Shown one piece after another: positions 26,935-35,355 of a stretch of 64,000 bases of DNA. How positions within the stretch are numbered: position 1 is the stretch's first letter; each line of letters starts with the position of its first letter. Made by a program: the position numbers and the translations under genes. This DNA comes from Bacteroidota bacterium (lineage in GTDB: Bacteria > Bacteroidota > Bacteroidia > B-17B0 > Aurantibacillaceae). The stretch lies in assembly GCA_019638705.1 (NCBI GenBank), contig JAHBTI010000018.1, forward strand, positions 1 to 64,000. Reading direction: 5' to 3'. Below the pieces are notes generated by a model. It searched no databases, had not been told where the DNA came from, and saw nothing but the letters and a program-made list of their open reading frames with translations.

Positions 26935-28323
26935 ATGAAACCTTCCATTCCAAGAGGCACACGAGACTTTAGCCCTTCTGATATGCAGAAGCGCAACTAC
27001 ATTTTAAACTGCATTCGCAAAAATTTTGAACTCTTCGGCTTTCAGCAAATTGAAACGCCTGCTATGGAAAACATCAGCACACTCACAGGAAAATACGGTG
27101 ATGAGGGCGACCAACTGATTTTTAAAATTCTCAATTCGCGCATACACGAAAGCAAAAACAAAGAGGTGATGCGAAAAGAATTTGAACTCTCTTTACAATC
27201 TTCTCGTAACTCCGAAGAACTCACCGAAAAAGCCTTGCGTTACGATTTAACCGTTCCCTTTGCGCGTTATGTGGTGATGAACCAAAACGACATTACATTT
27301 CCCTTTCGCCGCTACCAAATACAACCCGTGTGGCGCGCCGACAGACCACAGAAGGGGCGTTACCGCGAATTTTACCAATGCGATGCCGACATGATTGGCA
27401 GCAATTCTTTAACCAATGAATTAGAATTAATTTCCCTGATTGATAAATCATTTTCGGAATTGAATGTTCCTGTGATTTTGAAATTCAATAACCGAAAAAT
27501 TTTAACCGCACTTGCCGAAGTGATTAACGAACGCGATAAAATTATTGACATCACCGTTGCGATTGATAAATTAGACAAGATTGGTAAAGAGGGCGTGAAC
27601 AAAGAACTTTTGGAAAAAGGCATTTCGCAGGAAGCCGTAAATAAATTGCAACCGCTTTTAGATTTTAAAGGAACAAACGAAGAAAAAGTTGAAGTATTAA
27701 AAAATTTGTTGGGCAATAACGAAACAGGAAAAAAAGGCATTGAAGAAATTGAATTTATTTTAAACGCCAACTTCAAACTTCAAACTTCAAACTTAGAACT
27801 TGATATTACTTTAGCTCGCGGTTTAAACTACTACACAGGAACTATTTTTGAAGTAAAAGCAAACGCAGGAACATTTACACCAAGCATTTTGGGCGGCGGA
27901 CGTTACGATGACCTCACGGGAATTTTCGGATTACCGAATATGAGCGGCGTGGGCATTTCCTTTGGCATTGACCGCATTTATGATGTAATGGAAGAACTGA
28001 ATGTATTTCCCGAACAAATCAGTAAAGCGGCATCATGTTCTATGTTGTTTACGCACTTTGACGAAGTTTCGCAAGCGCATTGTTTACAATTGGCGGTAGA
28101 ATTGCGCAATCAAAATATTTCCTGCGAAGTATATCCCGATGTAAGCAAAAAAATAGGCAAGCAATTTGATTACGCCAACAAAAAAAATATTCCTTTTGTG
28201 TGCACCGTTGGCAGCAACGAAATAGAAAAACAAATTTATGCTATTAAGTACATGGAAAGCGGAAACAAACAAGAGTTGAATTTGCAAGACATGATTGATT
28301 ATTTAAAAACAGAATTAAAATGA
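26935..28323 (+). CDS. hisS: histidyl-tRNA synthetase
   Basis: Charges tRNA-His. A 462-residue class II synthetase. It opens with RGTRDFSPSDMQKRN; motif 2 is YQIQPVWRADRPQKGRYREF; the histidine motifs are LARGLNYYTGTIFEV and GGGRYDDLTGIFGLP; motif 3 is GVGISFGIDRI. The anticodon-binding domain fills the last 90 residues. Bases 27769-27796, just before the LARGLNYYTG motif, are a tandem CTTCAAA repeat encoding FKLQTSNL, apparently of extragenic-repeat origin. Its stop overlaps hutH (ATGA), coupling the two genes. Confidence 0.96.
   Translation: MKPSIPRGTRDFSPSDMQKRNYILNCIRKNFELFGFQQIETPAMENISTLTGKYGDEGDQLIFKILNSRIHESKNKEVMRKEFELSLQSSRNSEELTEKALRYDLTVPFARYVVMNQNDITFPFRRYQIQPVWRADRPQKGRYREFYQCDADMIGSNSLTNELELISLIDKSFSELNVPVILKFNNRKILTALAEVINERDKIIDITVAIDKLDKIGKEGVNKELLEKGISQEAVNKLQPLLDFKGTNEEKVEVLKNLLGNNETGKKGIEEIEFILNANFKLQTSNLELDITLARGLNYYTGTIFEVKANAGTFTPSILGGGRYDDLTGIFGLPNMSGVGISFGIDRIYDVMEELNVFPEQISKAASCSMLFTHFDEVSQAHCLQLAVELRNQNISCEVYPDVSKKIGKQFDYANKKNIPFVCTVGSNEIEKQIYAIKYMESGNKQELNLQDMIDYLKTELK
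27769..27796. repeat. tandem CTTCAAA repeat inside hisS
   Basis: CTTCAAA occurs three times in tandem (27771-27791) plus a partial unit, followed by TAGAACTT. It matches the word AACTTCAAACTTC of the riboswitch insertion at 21746-21812. It is translated in frame as part of HisRS. Confidence 0.75.
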
Positions 28324-29807
28324 TTTTTACCATTGACCCTCAAAAACGTTTAACCATTTCAGAATTAGAACGTTTTTTGCACGACAAAGAAGCTACGGTT
28401 TCTCTTTCCGATAACGCACGAAAAGCAATCAGCGCGTGTCGTGATTATTTGGACAAAAAATTAAAAACACAAACAAGCCCTGTGTATGGCATTAACACAG
28501 GCTTCGGCTCATTGTGCAATGTAATTGTACCCGACAGCGATTTGGAACAATTGCAGGAAAATTTGGTGAAAAGCCACGCCTGCGGCATGGGCGATGAAGT
28601 ACCGCAAGAGATTGTGAAGCTGATGTTGTTTTTAAAAATTCAATCTTTGTCTTACGGTAAAAGCGGTGTGCAACTGCAAACCGTAGAAAAATTATGCGAC
28701 TTGATTAATCACAAAATTTACCCTGTGGTGTTTCAGCAAGGCTCGTTGGGTGCAAGCGGCGATTTAGCGCCATTGGCGCATTTGTGTTTGCCTATTTTGG
28801 GTTTGGGAAAAGTAAATTTCAAAGGTTCAAAATTAGATACCAAAGTTGTTTACGAGCAACTCGGTTTAAAAGCCATGCGCTTAAAATCCAAAGAGGGCTT
28901 GGCTTTGCTGAACGGCACGCAATTTATGAGTGCCTACGGAATTTACAATCTCATTCAATCACACCGTTTAAACAAAGCGGCAGATTTAATCACCGCCATT
29001 TCCATTGATGCCTTTGATGCGCGCATTGACCCTTTTAAAGACCATTTGCACACCATTCGCGCACACGCAGGACAATTGCAAACTGCACGCGCCATCAGAA
29101 AAAATTTAGATGACAGCGAAATTATTACACGCGAAAAACAACAGGTGCAAGACCCTTATTCATTCCGTTGTGTGCCGCAAGTACACGGTGCTACAAAAGA
29201 TACGGTGGCTTATGTTACTTCCGTTTTTGAAACAGAAATAAATTCGGTAACGGATAATCCTACCGTGTTTCCCGAAGAAGACGAAATTTTGAGCGGCGGA
29301 AATTTTCACGGACAACCTTTGGCTTTGGCTTTGGATTTTCTGTGTATCGCTATGTCAGAATTGGCGAGCATTTCGGAGCGCAGAATTTATTTGTTGATTT
29401 CGGGGCAAAGAAATTTACCCGCATTTTTAGCACCGAACGCGGGATTAAATTCAGGATTTATGATTCCGCAATACACCGCCGCAAGCATTGTGAGCCAAAG
29501 TAAACAGCTTTGCACACCTGCAAGTGCCGACAGCATTGTGAGCAGCAACGGACAGGAAGACCATGTGAGCATGGGCGCAAACGCCGCCACAAAATGTTTT
29601 CAGGTGGTAAACAATACTGAAAAAGTATTGGCGATTGAGTTGCTGAATGCTGCACAGGCTTTGGAATTTAGAAAACCCTTGCGCTCTTCAACCATTATTG
29701 AAAATGTAATTTCGGAATACAGAAAAAGTGTTCACTTTATGCGCGATGATGAAGTGCTGCATGATTTAATGAAAGCCTCGCAGAAATTTTTGCAGGAACA
29801 TTTTTAA
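28320..29807 (+). CDS. hutH: histidine ammonia-lyase (aromatic amino-acid lyase family)
   Basis: Removes ammonia from histidine to give urocanate. A 495-residue protein. The MIO cofactor precursor Ala145-Ser146-Gly147 lies in GSLGASGDLAP; the catalytic Tyr56 is in VYGINTGFG; and SHACGMGDE at 85-93 carries the histidine that favours histidine over tyrosine in HAL. The later QEDHVSMGANAA block is intact. It overlaps hisS by four bases. No hutU, hutI or hutG is present in the window, so a role in secondary metabolism cannot be excluded. Confidence 0.88.
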   Translation: MIFTIDPQKRLTISELERFLHDKEATVSLSDNARKAISACRDYLDKKLKTQTSPVYGINTGFGSLCNVIVPDSDLEQLQENLVKSHACGMGDEVPQEIVKLMLFLKIQSLSYGKSGVQLQTVEKLCDLINHKIYPVVFQQGSLGASGDLAPLAHLCLPILGLGKVNFKGSKLDTKVVYEQLGLKAMRLKSKEGLALLNGTQFMSAYGIYNLIQSHRLNKAADLITAISIDAFDARIDPFKDHLHTIRAHAGQLQTARAIRKNLDDSEIITREKQQVQDPYSFRCVPQVHGATKDTVAYVTSVFETEINSVTDNPTVFPEEDEILSGGNFHGQPLALALDFLCIAMSELASISERRIYLLISGQRNLPAFLAPNAGLNSGFMIPQYTAASIVSQSKQLCTPASADSIVSSNGQEDHVSMGANAATKCFQVVNNTEKVLAIELLNAAQALEFRKPLRSSTIIENVISEYRKSVHFMRDDEVLHDLMKASQKFLQEHF

Positions 29808-29883
29808 ACACGGAGGCACAAAGACAGGGAGGCACAGAAAAAAACAAACTCAGTATTTTTGCGCGCCTCAGAGCCTCTGTGTT
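29807..29883. repeat. extragenic palindrome between hutH and pit
   Basis: AACACGGAGGC (29807-29817) pairs with GCCTCTGTGTT (29873-29883), one G-T wobble. Same family as 26211-26262 and 46691-46760. It occupies the whole gap between two convergent genes and may act as a terminator. Confidence 0.7.
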
Positions 29884-29890
29884 GAAATAG

Positions 29891-31300
29891 TTACAGTATC
29901 CACCTGAACAACAAAAACAATCCGCCTGAAAGAATAATGGTTACAGGCAAGGTGAGCAACCAAGTTAATACAATGGTTTTAATTGTTCCTTTCTGCAAAT
30001 TCTTTAAGCCTTTTTTGGCAACCATAGAACCCGCAATACCTGATGACAACATGTGTGTTGTGCTTACGGGCAAGCCTTTCCAACTTGCCAAACCAATACC
30101 GATACTTGCAACAATTTCGGCACTTGCGCCCTGCGCGTAGCTCATGTGCTGTTTACCGATTTTTTCGCCGATTGTTTTTACAATGCGTTTCCAGCCCACC
30201 ATAGTGCCTAATCCAAGGCACAATGAAATTAAAATGACAACCCATTTCGGCGCAAACTCGGTGAGTTTTTTGCAGGCGGTTACTTCCCGGCGCAGCACTT
30301 TTATTTCGTTTGCGCTCAACGCCAAATTTTCGCCGTGAATGAGTTTTTCAGAACCTTTAATAATTTGAAGAATATCTGTTCTTAACGCAAAACGTTTGTT
30401 TACGTCAATGTCTTTCGCGCTGAATTTGCTTCCTGTTTCCGCTCCAAAATGTTGTGCGCAGGCTAACACTTCACGGCGTAATGTTTTTTCTTTGGCGGCA
30501 AGAACCGTTGTGTCCACTTTTTGAATGAGGTGTTCAATTCTTGCCACATTACCGTTTACGCTGTTTAAATTAACGGCGGTGTCAATAGCATAATGTGCAG
30601 GGATTATGGAAATTAAAATCAACATAATTAAACCCACGCCTTTTTGTCCGTCGTTTTGTCCGTGAAAAAAACTTACCGTGCCGCAAGTTCCCCAAAGCAA
30701 CATTCTAATCCAAATCGGCGGTTTCTTGCCGGGAATTGGTTCTTTGTAAATGGTTTCGTTTGTAATGAGGCGTTTAAAAATAAACATCACAATAATTGCG
30801 AGCGAAAAACCAAGCAGGGGCGAAAACAATAAAGCCAAACCTGTTTCTTTGGCTTTGTCCCAGTTCACCGCCGTTAAACCATAATTGCCCGGCAAGAAAT
30901 AAAAGGCAATACCAATGCCCAGAATAGACCCGATAAGTGTGTGCGAACTTGAAGAAGGAATGCCCAGATACCAAGTGCTGAAATTCCAAACAATAGAACT
31001 TAGGAGTAAAGCCAAAATAATGGCAGCACCGTGATAAGGATTAGTGTCCAACAAAACGTCCATGGGCAGCAGGTTTACAATGCCCATAGCCACGGCAATA
31101 CCGCCAAACATTACGCCCACAAAATTTAAAATACCGCTGTAAACCACCGCCACCGTAGGTTTCATGGAATTGGTGTAAATTACCGTAGCCACCGCGTTTG
31201 CCGTGTCGTGAAAGCCGTTGATGAATTCGAAAAAACAGGCTAATACAATGCAGATGATTAATAAGGCAGCTAATGTGTTATCTATTCCCAATCCGAACAT
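29891..31300 (-). CDS. pit: PiT-family inorganic phosphate transporter
   Basis: Low-affinity phosphate (or metal-phosphate) symporter of the cytoplasmic membrane. It has 469 residues. The duplicated PiT signature is present: FINGFHDTANAVATVIYT near residue 27 and GASAEIVASIGIGLASWKGLPVSTTH near 400. About ten to eleven hydrophobic segments are split by a hydrophilic region at about 255-350 with many Lys, Glu and Arg, longer than in E. coli PitA and seen in the Bacteroidota branch. Single gene with promoter at 31323-31330. Confidence 0.93.
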   Translation of the reverse strand: MFGLGIDNTLAALLIICIVLACFFEFINGFHDTANAVATVIYTNSMKPTVAVVYSGILNFVGVMFGGIAVAMGIVNLLPMDVLLDTNPYHGAAIILALLLSSIVWNFSTWYLGIPSSSSHTLIGSILGIGIAFYFLPGNYGLTAVNWDKAKETGLALLFSPLLGFSLAIIVMFIFKRLITNETIYKEPIPGKKPPIWIRMLLWGTCGTVSFFHGQNDGQKGVGLIMLILISIIPAHYAIDTAVNLNSVNGNVARIEHLIQKVDTTVLAAKEKTLRREVLACAQHFGAETGSKFSAKDIDVNKRFALRTDILQIIKGSEKLIHGENLALSANEIKVLRREVTACKKLTEFAPKWVVILISLCLGLGTMVGWKRIVKTIGEKIGKQHMSYAQGASAEIVASIGIGLASWKGLPVSTTHMLSSGIAGSMVAKKGLKNLQKGTIKTIVLTWLLTLPVTIILSGGLFLLFRWIL

Positions 31301-31322
31301 AAGTGTAAAATTTGCAAAGTCG

Positions 31323-31330
31323 CAAAACTA
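31323..31330 (-). promoter_or_regulatory. -7 element of pit
   Basis: The minus strand reads TAGTTTTG, 22 bases before the ATG at 31300. Confidence 0.5.
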
Positions 31331-31410
31331 TTAGTTTTGAGCAATAGCCATGTTAAATTAATATTATGAAAACGGCTCGCGACTTTGCGTTGCTAACATA
31401 CGTTTTTTTC

Positions 31411-31418
31411 TACCTTCG
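31411..31418 (+). promoter_or_regulatory. -7 element of DUF2490 gene
   Basis: TACCTTCG, a TAnnTTCG variant of the -7 box, with nine bases to the ATG at 31428, giving a predicted leader of about five bases. Confidence 0.45.
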
Positions 31419-31427
31419 CAGCCCATA

Positions 31428-32138
31428 ATGAAAAAATTTTTCGCGATTTTATGCGTAACGCTTTGTTTGTCAGCAAAAGGACAAAACGACCCGCAATGGG
31501 GCGCGTGGAATATTGTGAATGCAGAATACGAATTTGCCAAAAATTTTATTGGCTATTTTGAATTGCAGGCGCGTTCGCAAACCATGTTTAACCGCTATTT
31601 TTACTACGAAACAAAAGGCGGTGTAACTTATAAAATCAATAAAAATTTTAAAGCATTTGTGGGCGGTGGGCGTTACAACACGTTTAAAACCGAACAGAAT
31701 TTTCACGACAAAATACAAACAGAATTGCGTGTATGGGAGCAGTTTATCATTACGCAGTCGCTGAACCGCTTAAAATTTGAACACCGTTACCGTGCCGAAC
31801 AAGCCTTAATTAATCAAAAATACCGCAACCGTTTTCGTTACAGGTTTAATGTGATTGTGCCGGTTAATAAATCCAAAGTAGAGCCAAAAACGTTTTTCGT
31901 TTCAGTAGGCGACGAACTTTTTTTAACCCACAAAGCACCGTTTTTTATGCGAAACCGTTTTTTCGCAGGTTTCGGGTATCAGGTTAATTCTTTTCTTACG
32001 CTGCAAACAACATGGGTAAATCAATACAACTACACCCTGATAAGCGGCGGTGCAAAAAACTTTTGGCAAATTGCCGTAAACTTTAGGTTTATGCGCAGCG
32101 ACAATACCTTTGAGCATATTCCGGCGCAACGGGATTAA
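31428..32138 (+). CDS. DUF2490 outer-membrane beta-barrel protein
   Basis: A 236-residue predicted outer-membrane protein. Residues 1-18 are a signal peptide (FFAILCVTLCLSAKGQ). The rest alternates polar and aromatic residues in about ten strands typical of a barrel, with the DUF2490 blocks DPQWGAWNIVNAEY, LEFEHRYR-like segment KFEHRYRAEQAL, and RNRFRYRF. The function of the family is unknown. It precedes fabI on the same strand by 49 bases, but fabI has its own promoter. Confidence 0.82.
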   Translation: MKKFFAILCVTLCLSAKGQNDPQWGAWNIVNAEYEFAKNFIGYFELQARSQTMFNRYFYYETKGGVTYKINKNFKAFVGGGRYNTFKTEQNFHDKIQTELRVWEQFIITQSLNRLKFEHRYRAEQALINQKYRNRFRYRFNVIVPVNKSKVEPKTFFVSVGDELFLTHKAPFFMRNRFFAGFGYQVNSFLTLQTTWVNQYNYTLISGGAKNFWQIAVNFRFMRSDNTFEHIPAQRD

Positions 32139-32155
32139 ATTTGGCTTGTTAATGT

Positions 32156-32163
32156 TATATTTG
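32156..32163 (+). promoter_or_regulatory. -7 element of fabI
   Basis: TATATTTG, 24 bases before the fabI ATG. Confidence 0.55.
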
Positions 32164-32187
32164 CCTCAATAAACACAAACAAAAATT

Positions 32188-32991
32188 ATGGCTTACAATT
32201 TATTAAAAGGGAAACGCGGCATTATTACAGGCGCGTTAGATGAAAACTCAATTGCTTGGAAAGTGGCTTTGCGTGCACACGAGGAAGGCGCAACCTTTAC
32301 TTTAACCAACGCGCCAATTGCTATGCGTATGGGCGAAATAAATAAACTTGCCGAACAAACAGGCTCAAAAATTATTCCTGCCGACGCCACCAGCACCGAA
32401 GATTTGGAAAAACTTTACACCGAAAGCATGAATGTGCTGGGCGGAAAAATTGACTTTGTGCTTCACTCCATAGGCATGAGCGTAAACATTCGCAAAAACA
32501 TTCCTTACACCGAATTAAATTACGATTTCTTTCAAAAAGGCATTGATGTTTCGGCTTTGTCGCTGCACAAACTATTGGCAACGGCTCATAAATTAGATGC
32601 TTTAAACGAACACGCTTCGGTGGTGGCACTCACATACATTGCTGCACAAAAAGTATATCCTTTTTATACCGATATGGCAGACATTAAAGCCATGTTGGAA
32701 AGCATTGCGCGTACATTTGGCTACCACTACGGCAAACAAAAGAAAGTGCGCATAAACACCATTTCGCAATCGCCGACTAAAACTACAGCAGGCGGTGGCA
32801 TTAAAGGTTTTACCGATTTCTTTGATTTTGCAGAACAGCAATCACCTTTAGGTAATGCAAGTGCCGACGAATGTGCCGATTACTGCGTTACCTTGTTCAG
32901 CGATTTAACACGCAAAGTTACCATGCAAAATTTGTATCACGACGGCGGATATTCTTCAACAGGCGTGAGCGCGGAGCAGTTGATGAAGTAA
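32188..32991 (+). CDS. fabI: enoyl-[acyl-carrier-protein] reductase (NADH)
   Basis: Last reductive step of each fatty-acid elongation cycle. A 267-residue divergent SDR. The FabI nucleotide loop GALDENSIAWKVA replaces the usual glycine motif, and DFVLHSIGMS follows. The catalytic residues Tyr150, Tyr160 and Lys167 keep the spacing of E. coli FabI (146/156/163). The region before Tyr160 is AAQKVYPF rather than the more common GAERAIPN, a Bacteroidota-type variation. Works with acpP/fabF at 8.3-9.8 kb. Confidence 0.92.
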   Translation: MAYNLLKGKRGIITGALDENSIAWKVALRAHEEGATFTLTNAPIAMRMGEINKLAEQTGSKIIPADATSTEDLEKLYTESMNVLGGKIDFVLHSIGMSVNIRKNIPYTELNYDFFQKGIDVSALSLHKLLATAHKLDALNEHASVVALTYIAAQKVYPFYTDMADIKAMLESIARTFGYHYGKQKKVRINTISQSPTKTTAGGGIKGFTDFFDFAEQQSPLGNASADECADYCVTLFSDLTRKVTMQNLYHDGGYSSTGVSAEQLMK

Positions 32992-33022
32992 GTTAACAGG
33001 AACGCAGGTGAATATTTAGAAA

Positions 33023-33643
33023 CTAAAACACTTTGTAATAAATCATCGGTTTATCAATGTTGATGAAATAAATTTTCATCTCTTTTACTTTATCAAATTT
33101 TACGGCATTTTCAACAACATGATGTATTGCCGATGTTGCAATTTTTTTCATGGCTGTTGTGTAAATAAAAAATACAGGATATTTTTCGTTCATTTCTCCG
33201 ATTTTATTTTGTCCCGTTAAATATTGTGTAAAATTCCAAATACTGAAATTTACAGAATCTAAAGAGATAGCAGATTTAGGAATAAAGGTTTCAAATCGGT
33301 CATGTATGTTCCAATCTATTTTAAAACGTTTTGGGTTGGCGTAACAATTGGCATGAAAAGAAGCTAATGTATCGTTATCAAAATACATAATACAAAGGGG
33401 CTGCGAAAAATCATCCCTTCTATCTTTATTTTTCGGCATCTTGCACCATGTATTGTATTCAGTAGTATCAAAATATAATTTTTCGTACGGAATGCTTTTC
33501 AAATCCAAATTATCTACAAAAATCTCTGCATTGCTTTGACTAAATTGTTTGAGTGGTGTAATGCCGATTTTCTTATATAAAATTGCTCGGCATGAAGTAA
33601 ATAAAATTCCAAATGTTACAATAACTAAAATTTTTTTCATCAC
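33023..33643 (-). CDS. predicted lipoprotein of unknown function
   Basis: A 206-residue protein with a short hydrophobic start (KKILVIVTFGILF) ending in a lipobox-like FTSC (Cys18), so probably lipidated and exported. The rest is rich in aromatic and charged residues without a domain I recognise; HDRFETFIPKS and YPVFFIYTTAMKKIA are its most conserved-looking stretches. It starts with two ATGs (33643, 33640). The -7 element TATCTTTG (33646-33653) lies so close that the second ATG, or a nearly leaderless message, is likely. Confidence 0.65.
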   Translation of the reverse strand: MMKKILVIVTFGILFTSCRAILYKKIGITPLKQFSQSNAEIFVDNLDLKSIPYEKLYFDTTEYNTWCKMPKNKDRRDDFSQPLCIMYFDNDTLASFHANCYANPKRFKIDWNIHDRFETFIPKSAISLDSVNFSIWNFTQYLTGQNKIGEMNEKYPVFFIYTTAMKKIATSAIHHVVENAVKFDKVKEMKIYFINIDKPMIYYKVF

Positions 33644-33645
33644 AT

Positions 33646-33653
33646 CAAAGATA
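33646..33653 (-). promoter_or_regulatory. -7 element touching the start of the 33023-33643 gene
   Basis: The minus strand reads TATCTTTG with only two bases to the first ATG and five to the second. The predicted transcription start falls at the start codon itself. Confidence 0.5.
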
Positions 33654-33700
33654 GTTTAAAATAAAAAAATCAAGTAACGTATTTCTATATTCAAATACAT

Positions 33701-33731
33701 TTTGTACAGCCGCATAAAACAGCTAATTTTA
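33701..33731 (+). promoter_or_regulatory. promoter of the polyprenyl synthase gene
   Basis: TTTG (33701-33704), 19-base spacer, TAATTTTA (33724-33731): a close match to the Bacteroidota TTTG-N19-TAnnTTTG promoter. The TTG start codon is at 33739, so the leader is about four bases. Confidence 0.65.
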
Positions 33732-33738
33732 GCGCACC

Positions 33739-34716
33739 TTGTCAAAAACCGTTGATGATATAAAAAAGCCTGTGTCGCTGCACTTGGAAGCCTTTGAAGA
33801 AAAGTTCAAAGATGCAATGAAGAGTTCGGTTCCTTTGTTGGATAAAATCACCAATTACATTGTAAAACGCAAGGGCAAACAAATTCGTCCCATGTTTGTG
33901 TTTTTGTCGGCGCAAACAAGCGGTGAAATAAATGAAAGCACACACCGTGCGGCGGCGTTGATAGAACTGCTTCACACAGCAACATTGGTTCACGATGATG
34001 TGGTGGACGACAGCAACGAACGGCGGGGGTTTTTCAGCCTCAATGCTTTATGGAAAAATAAAATTGCGGTGTTAATCGGTGATTTTTTGTTGGCAAAAGG
34101 TTTGCTGCTTTCATTGGACAGCAACGATTTTCATTTGCTCAAAATTGTGAGTAAAGCCGTGCAGGAAATGAGCGAAGGCGAACTCTTGCAAATTGAAAAA
34201 GCACGCCGCTTGGATATTTCGGAAGAAATTTATTTTGACATCATCACAAAAAAAACAGCAACGCTGATTGCCGCTTGCTGTGCGGCGGGTGCGGCTTCGG
34301 TTACAAACAACGAAGAAACGATTGCCATTGCAAAAGAATTTGGAACACTCACGGGCATTGCCTTTCAGATAAAAGACGATTTGTTTGATTTTGGAAATGA
34401 CGATAACATAGGCAAACCAACAGGCATTGACATCAAAGAAAAGAAAATGACCTTGCCTTTGATTTACGCGCTGAACAAGGCTTCGTGGAGCGAGAAAAGA
34501 AAGATGATTAATATTATTAAAAATCACAACGAAGAAAGCGAACAGGTAAAAAAAGTAATTGATTTTGTGATTGCCAAAGGCGGCATTGCTTATGCCAACA
34601 AAGTAATGCACGAGTATAAAGAAAAAGCATTGTCGGTGTTGTACAAACTGCCTGCAAGCGAAGCCCGCAACAGTTTGGAGCGTTTGTTGATTTATGCCAT
34701 TGAAAGAAAAAAATAA
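33739..34716 (+). CDS. polyprenyl diphosphate synthase
   Basis: Trans-prenyltransferase, probably making the octa- or nonaprenyl side chain for menaquinone or a related lipid carrier. It has 325 residues from a TTG start. The first aspartate-rich motif is HDDVVDD with KGKQIRPM before it; the second is KDDLFDFGND; GKPTGIDIKEKKMTLPLIYA is the late substrate block. No ATG start is available upstream of the first motif, and the promoter lies eight bases ahead, so TTG 33739 is well supported. Three bases separate it from the MORN lipoprotein gene. Confidence 0.9.
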   Translation: MSKTVDDIKKPVSLHLEAFEEKFKDAMKSSVPLLDKITNYIVKRKGKQIRPMFVFLSAQTSGEINESTHRAAALIELLHTATLVHDDVVDDSNERRGFFSLNALWKNKIAVLIGDFLLAKGLLLSLDSNDFHLLKIVSKAVQEMSEGELLQIEKARRLDISEEIYFDIITKKTATLIAACCAAGAASVTNNEETIAIAKEFGTLTGIAFQIKDDLFDFGNDDNIGKPTGIDIKEKKMTLPLIYALNKASWSEKRKMINIIKNHNEESEQVKKVIDFVIAKGGIAYANKVMHEYKEKALSVLYKLPASEARNSLERLLIYAIERKK

Positions 34717-34719
34717 TTT

Positions 34720-35217
34720 ATGAAGCACTTAACACATTTGTCTTTTATCTGCACCGTTCTGTTTTTAGTTTCGTGTAACAGCGAACCCAAAGAACTTACT
34801 GAACAGGAACAACGCATTTACGATTCTGTTTCCAAAGCGGAACAAAAACGTGTTTCTGACTCTTTAAAACGCGGAAATCCTTTGCTCATTTTACCTCCCG
34901 ACAGTGAATACACAGGAACGTACATTGACAAATACCCAAGCGGCATTGTAAAATTTAAAGGTTTTTACCGTTTCGGCGAACGGCACGGACAATGGTTTTC
35001 CTTTTACCCGAATGGTTTAATGTGGAGCGAAATGCACTACGATAAAGGCTTGCGGCATGGCGTAAACAACACCTTTTATTTAAACGGCAAACCACGCTAC
35101 ACGGGCTTCTACAAAAACGACAAGCGCGACAGTATCTGGACGTTTTACGACACTTTAGGCAACCTTGCCGAGAAAGTGCTGATGAAAAATGACAGGGAAG
35201 TGAAACGCCTGCCTTAA
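34720..35217 (+). CDS. MORN-repeat lipoprotein
   Basis: A 165-residue predicted lipoprotein (hydrophobic start, LVSC lipobox at about Cys19). The C-terminal half has three MORN_2-type repeats, seen as GFYRFGERHGQWFSFYPNG, MHYDKGLRHGVNNTFYLNG and GFYKNDKRDSIWTFYDTLG. Such proteins are sometimes annotated 'YwqK family antitoxin', but no toxin gene is adjacent, so a surface or structural role is as likely. Same transcription unit as the polyprenyl synthase gene. Confidence 0.82.
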   Translation: MKHLTHLSFICTVLFLVSCNSEPKELTEQEQRIYDSVSKAEQKRVSDSLKRGNPLLILPPDSEYTGTYIDKYPSGIVKFKGFYRFGERHGQWFSFYPNGLMWSEMHYDKGLRHGVNNTFYLNGKPRYTGFYKNDKRDSIWTFYDTLGNLAEKVLMKNDREVKRLP

Positions 35218-35325
35218 TCCCTTTCAACTCAGCCTCCGCTACCGCAAGGTTAAACAAATCTTAAAAAAAGCAGGGCAAACGGCTGACTTTTAATTTTTAA
35301 CTTTTTCCTTTTAGCTTAAAAAGCC

Positions 35326-35333
35326 TATCTTCG
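35326..35333 (+). promoter_or_regulatory. -7 element of typA
   Basis: TATCTTCG (TAnnTTCG variant), 22 bases before the typA ATG. Confidence 0.45.
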
Positions 35334-35355
35334 CGCCCTCAAAAAAATTACATTC

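Noticed and set aside
34111-34728. 205-residue minus-strand frame opposite the polyprenyl synthase gene
   Set aside because: The sense frame has both aspartate-rich motifs and a consensus promoter; the antisense frame is Phe/Cys/His-rich shadow sequence.
34720-35217. Toxin-antitoxin system suggested by the 'YwqK antitoxin' label of MORN-repeat proteins
   Set aside because: No partner toxin gene is adjacent, the protein is a predicted lipoprotein, and it is cotranscribed with polyprenyl synthase.
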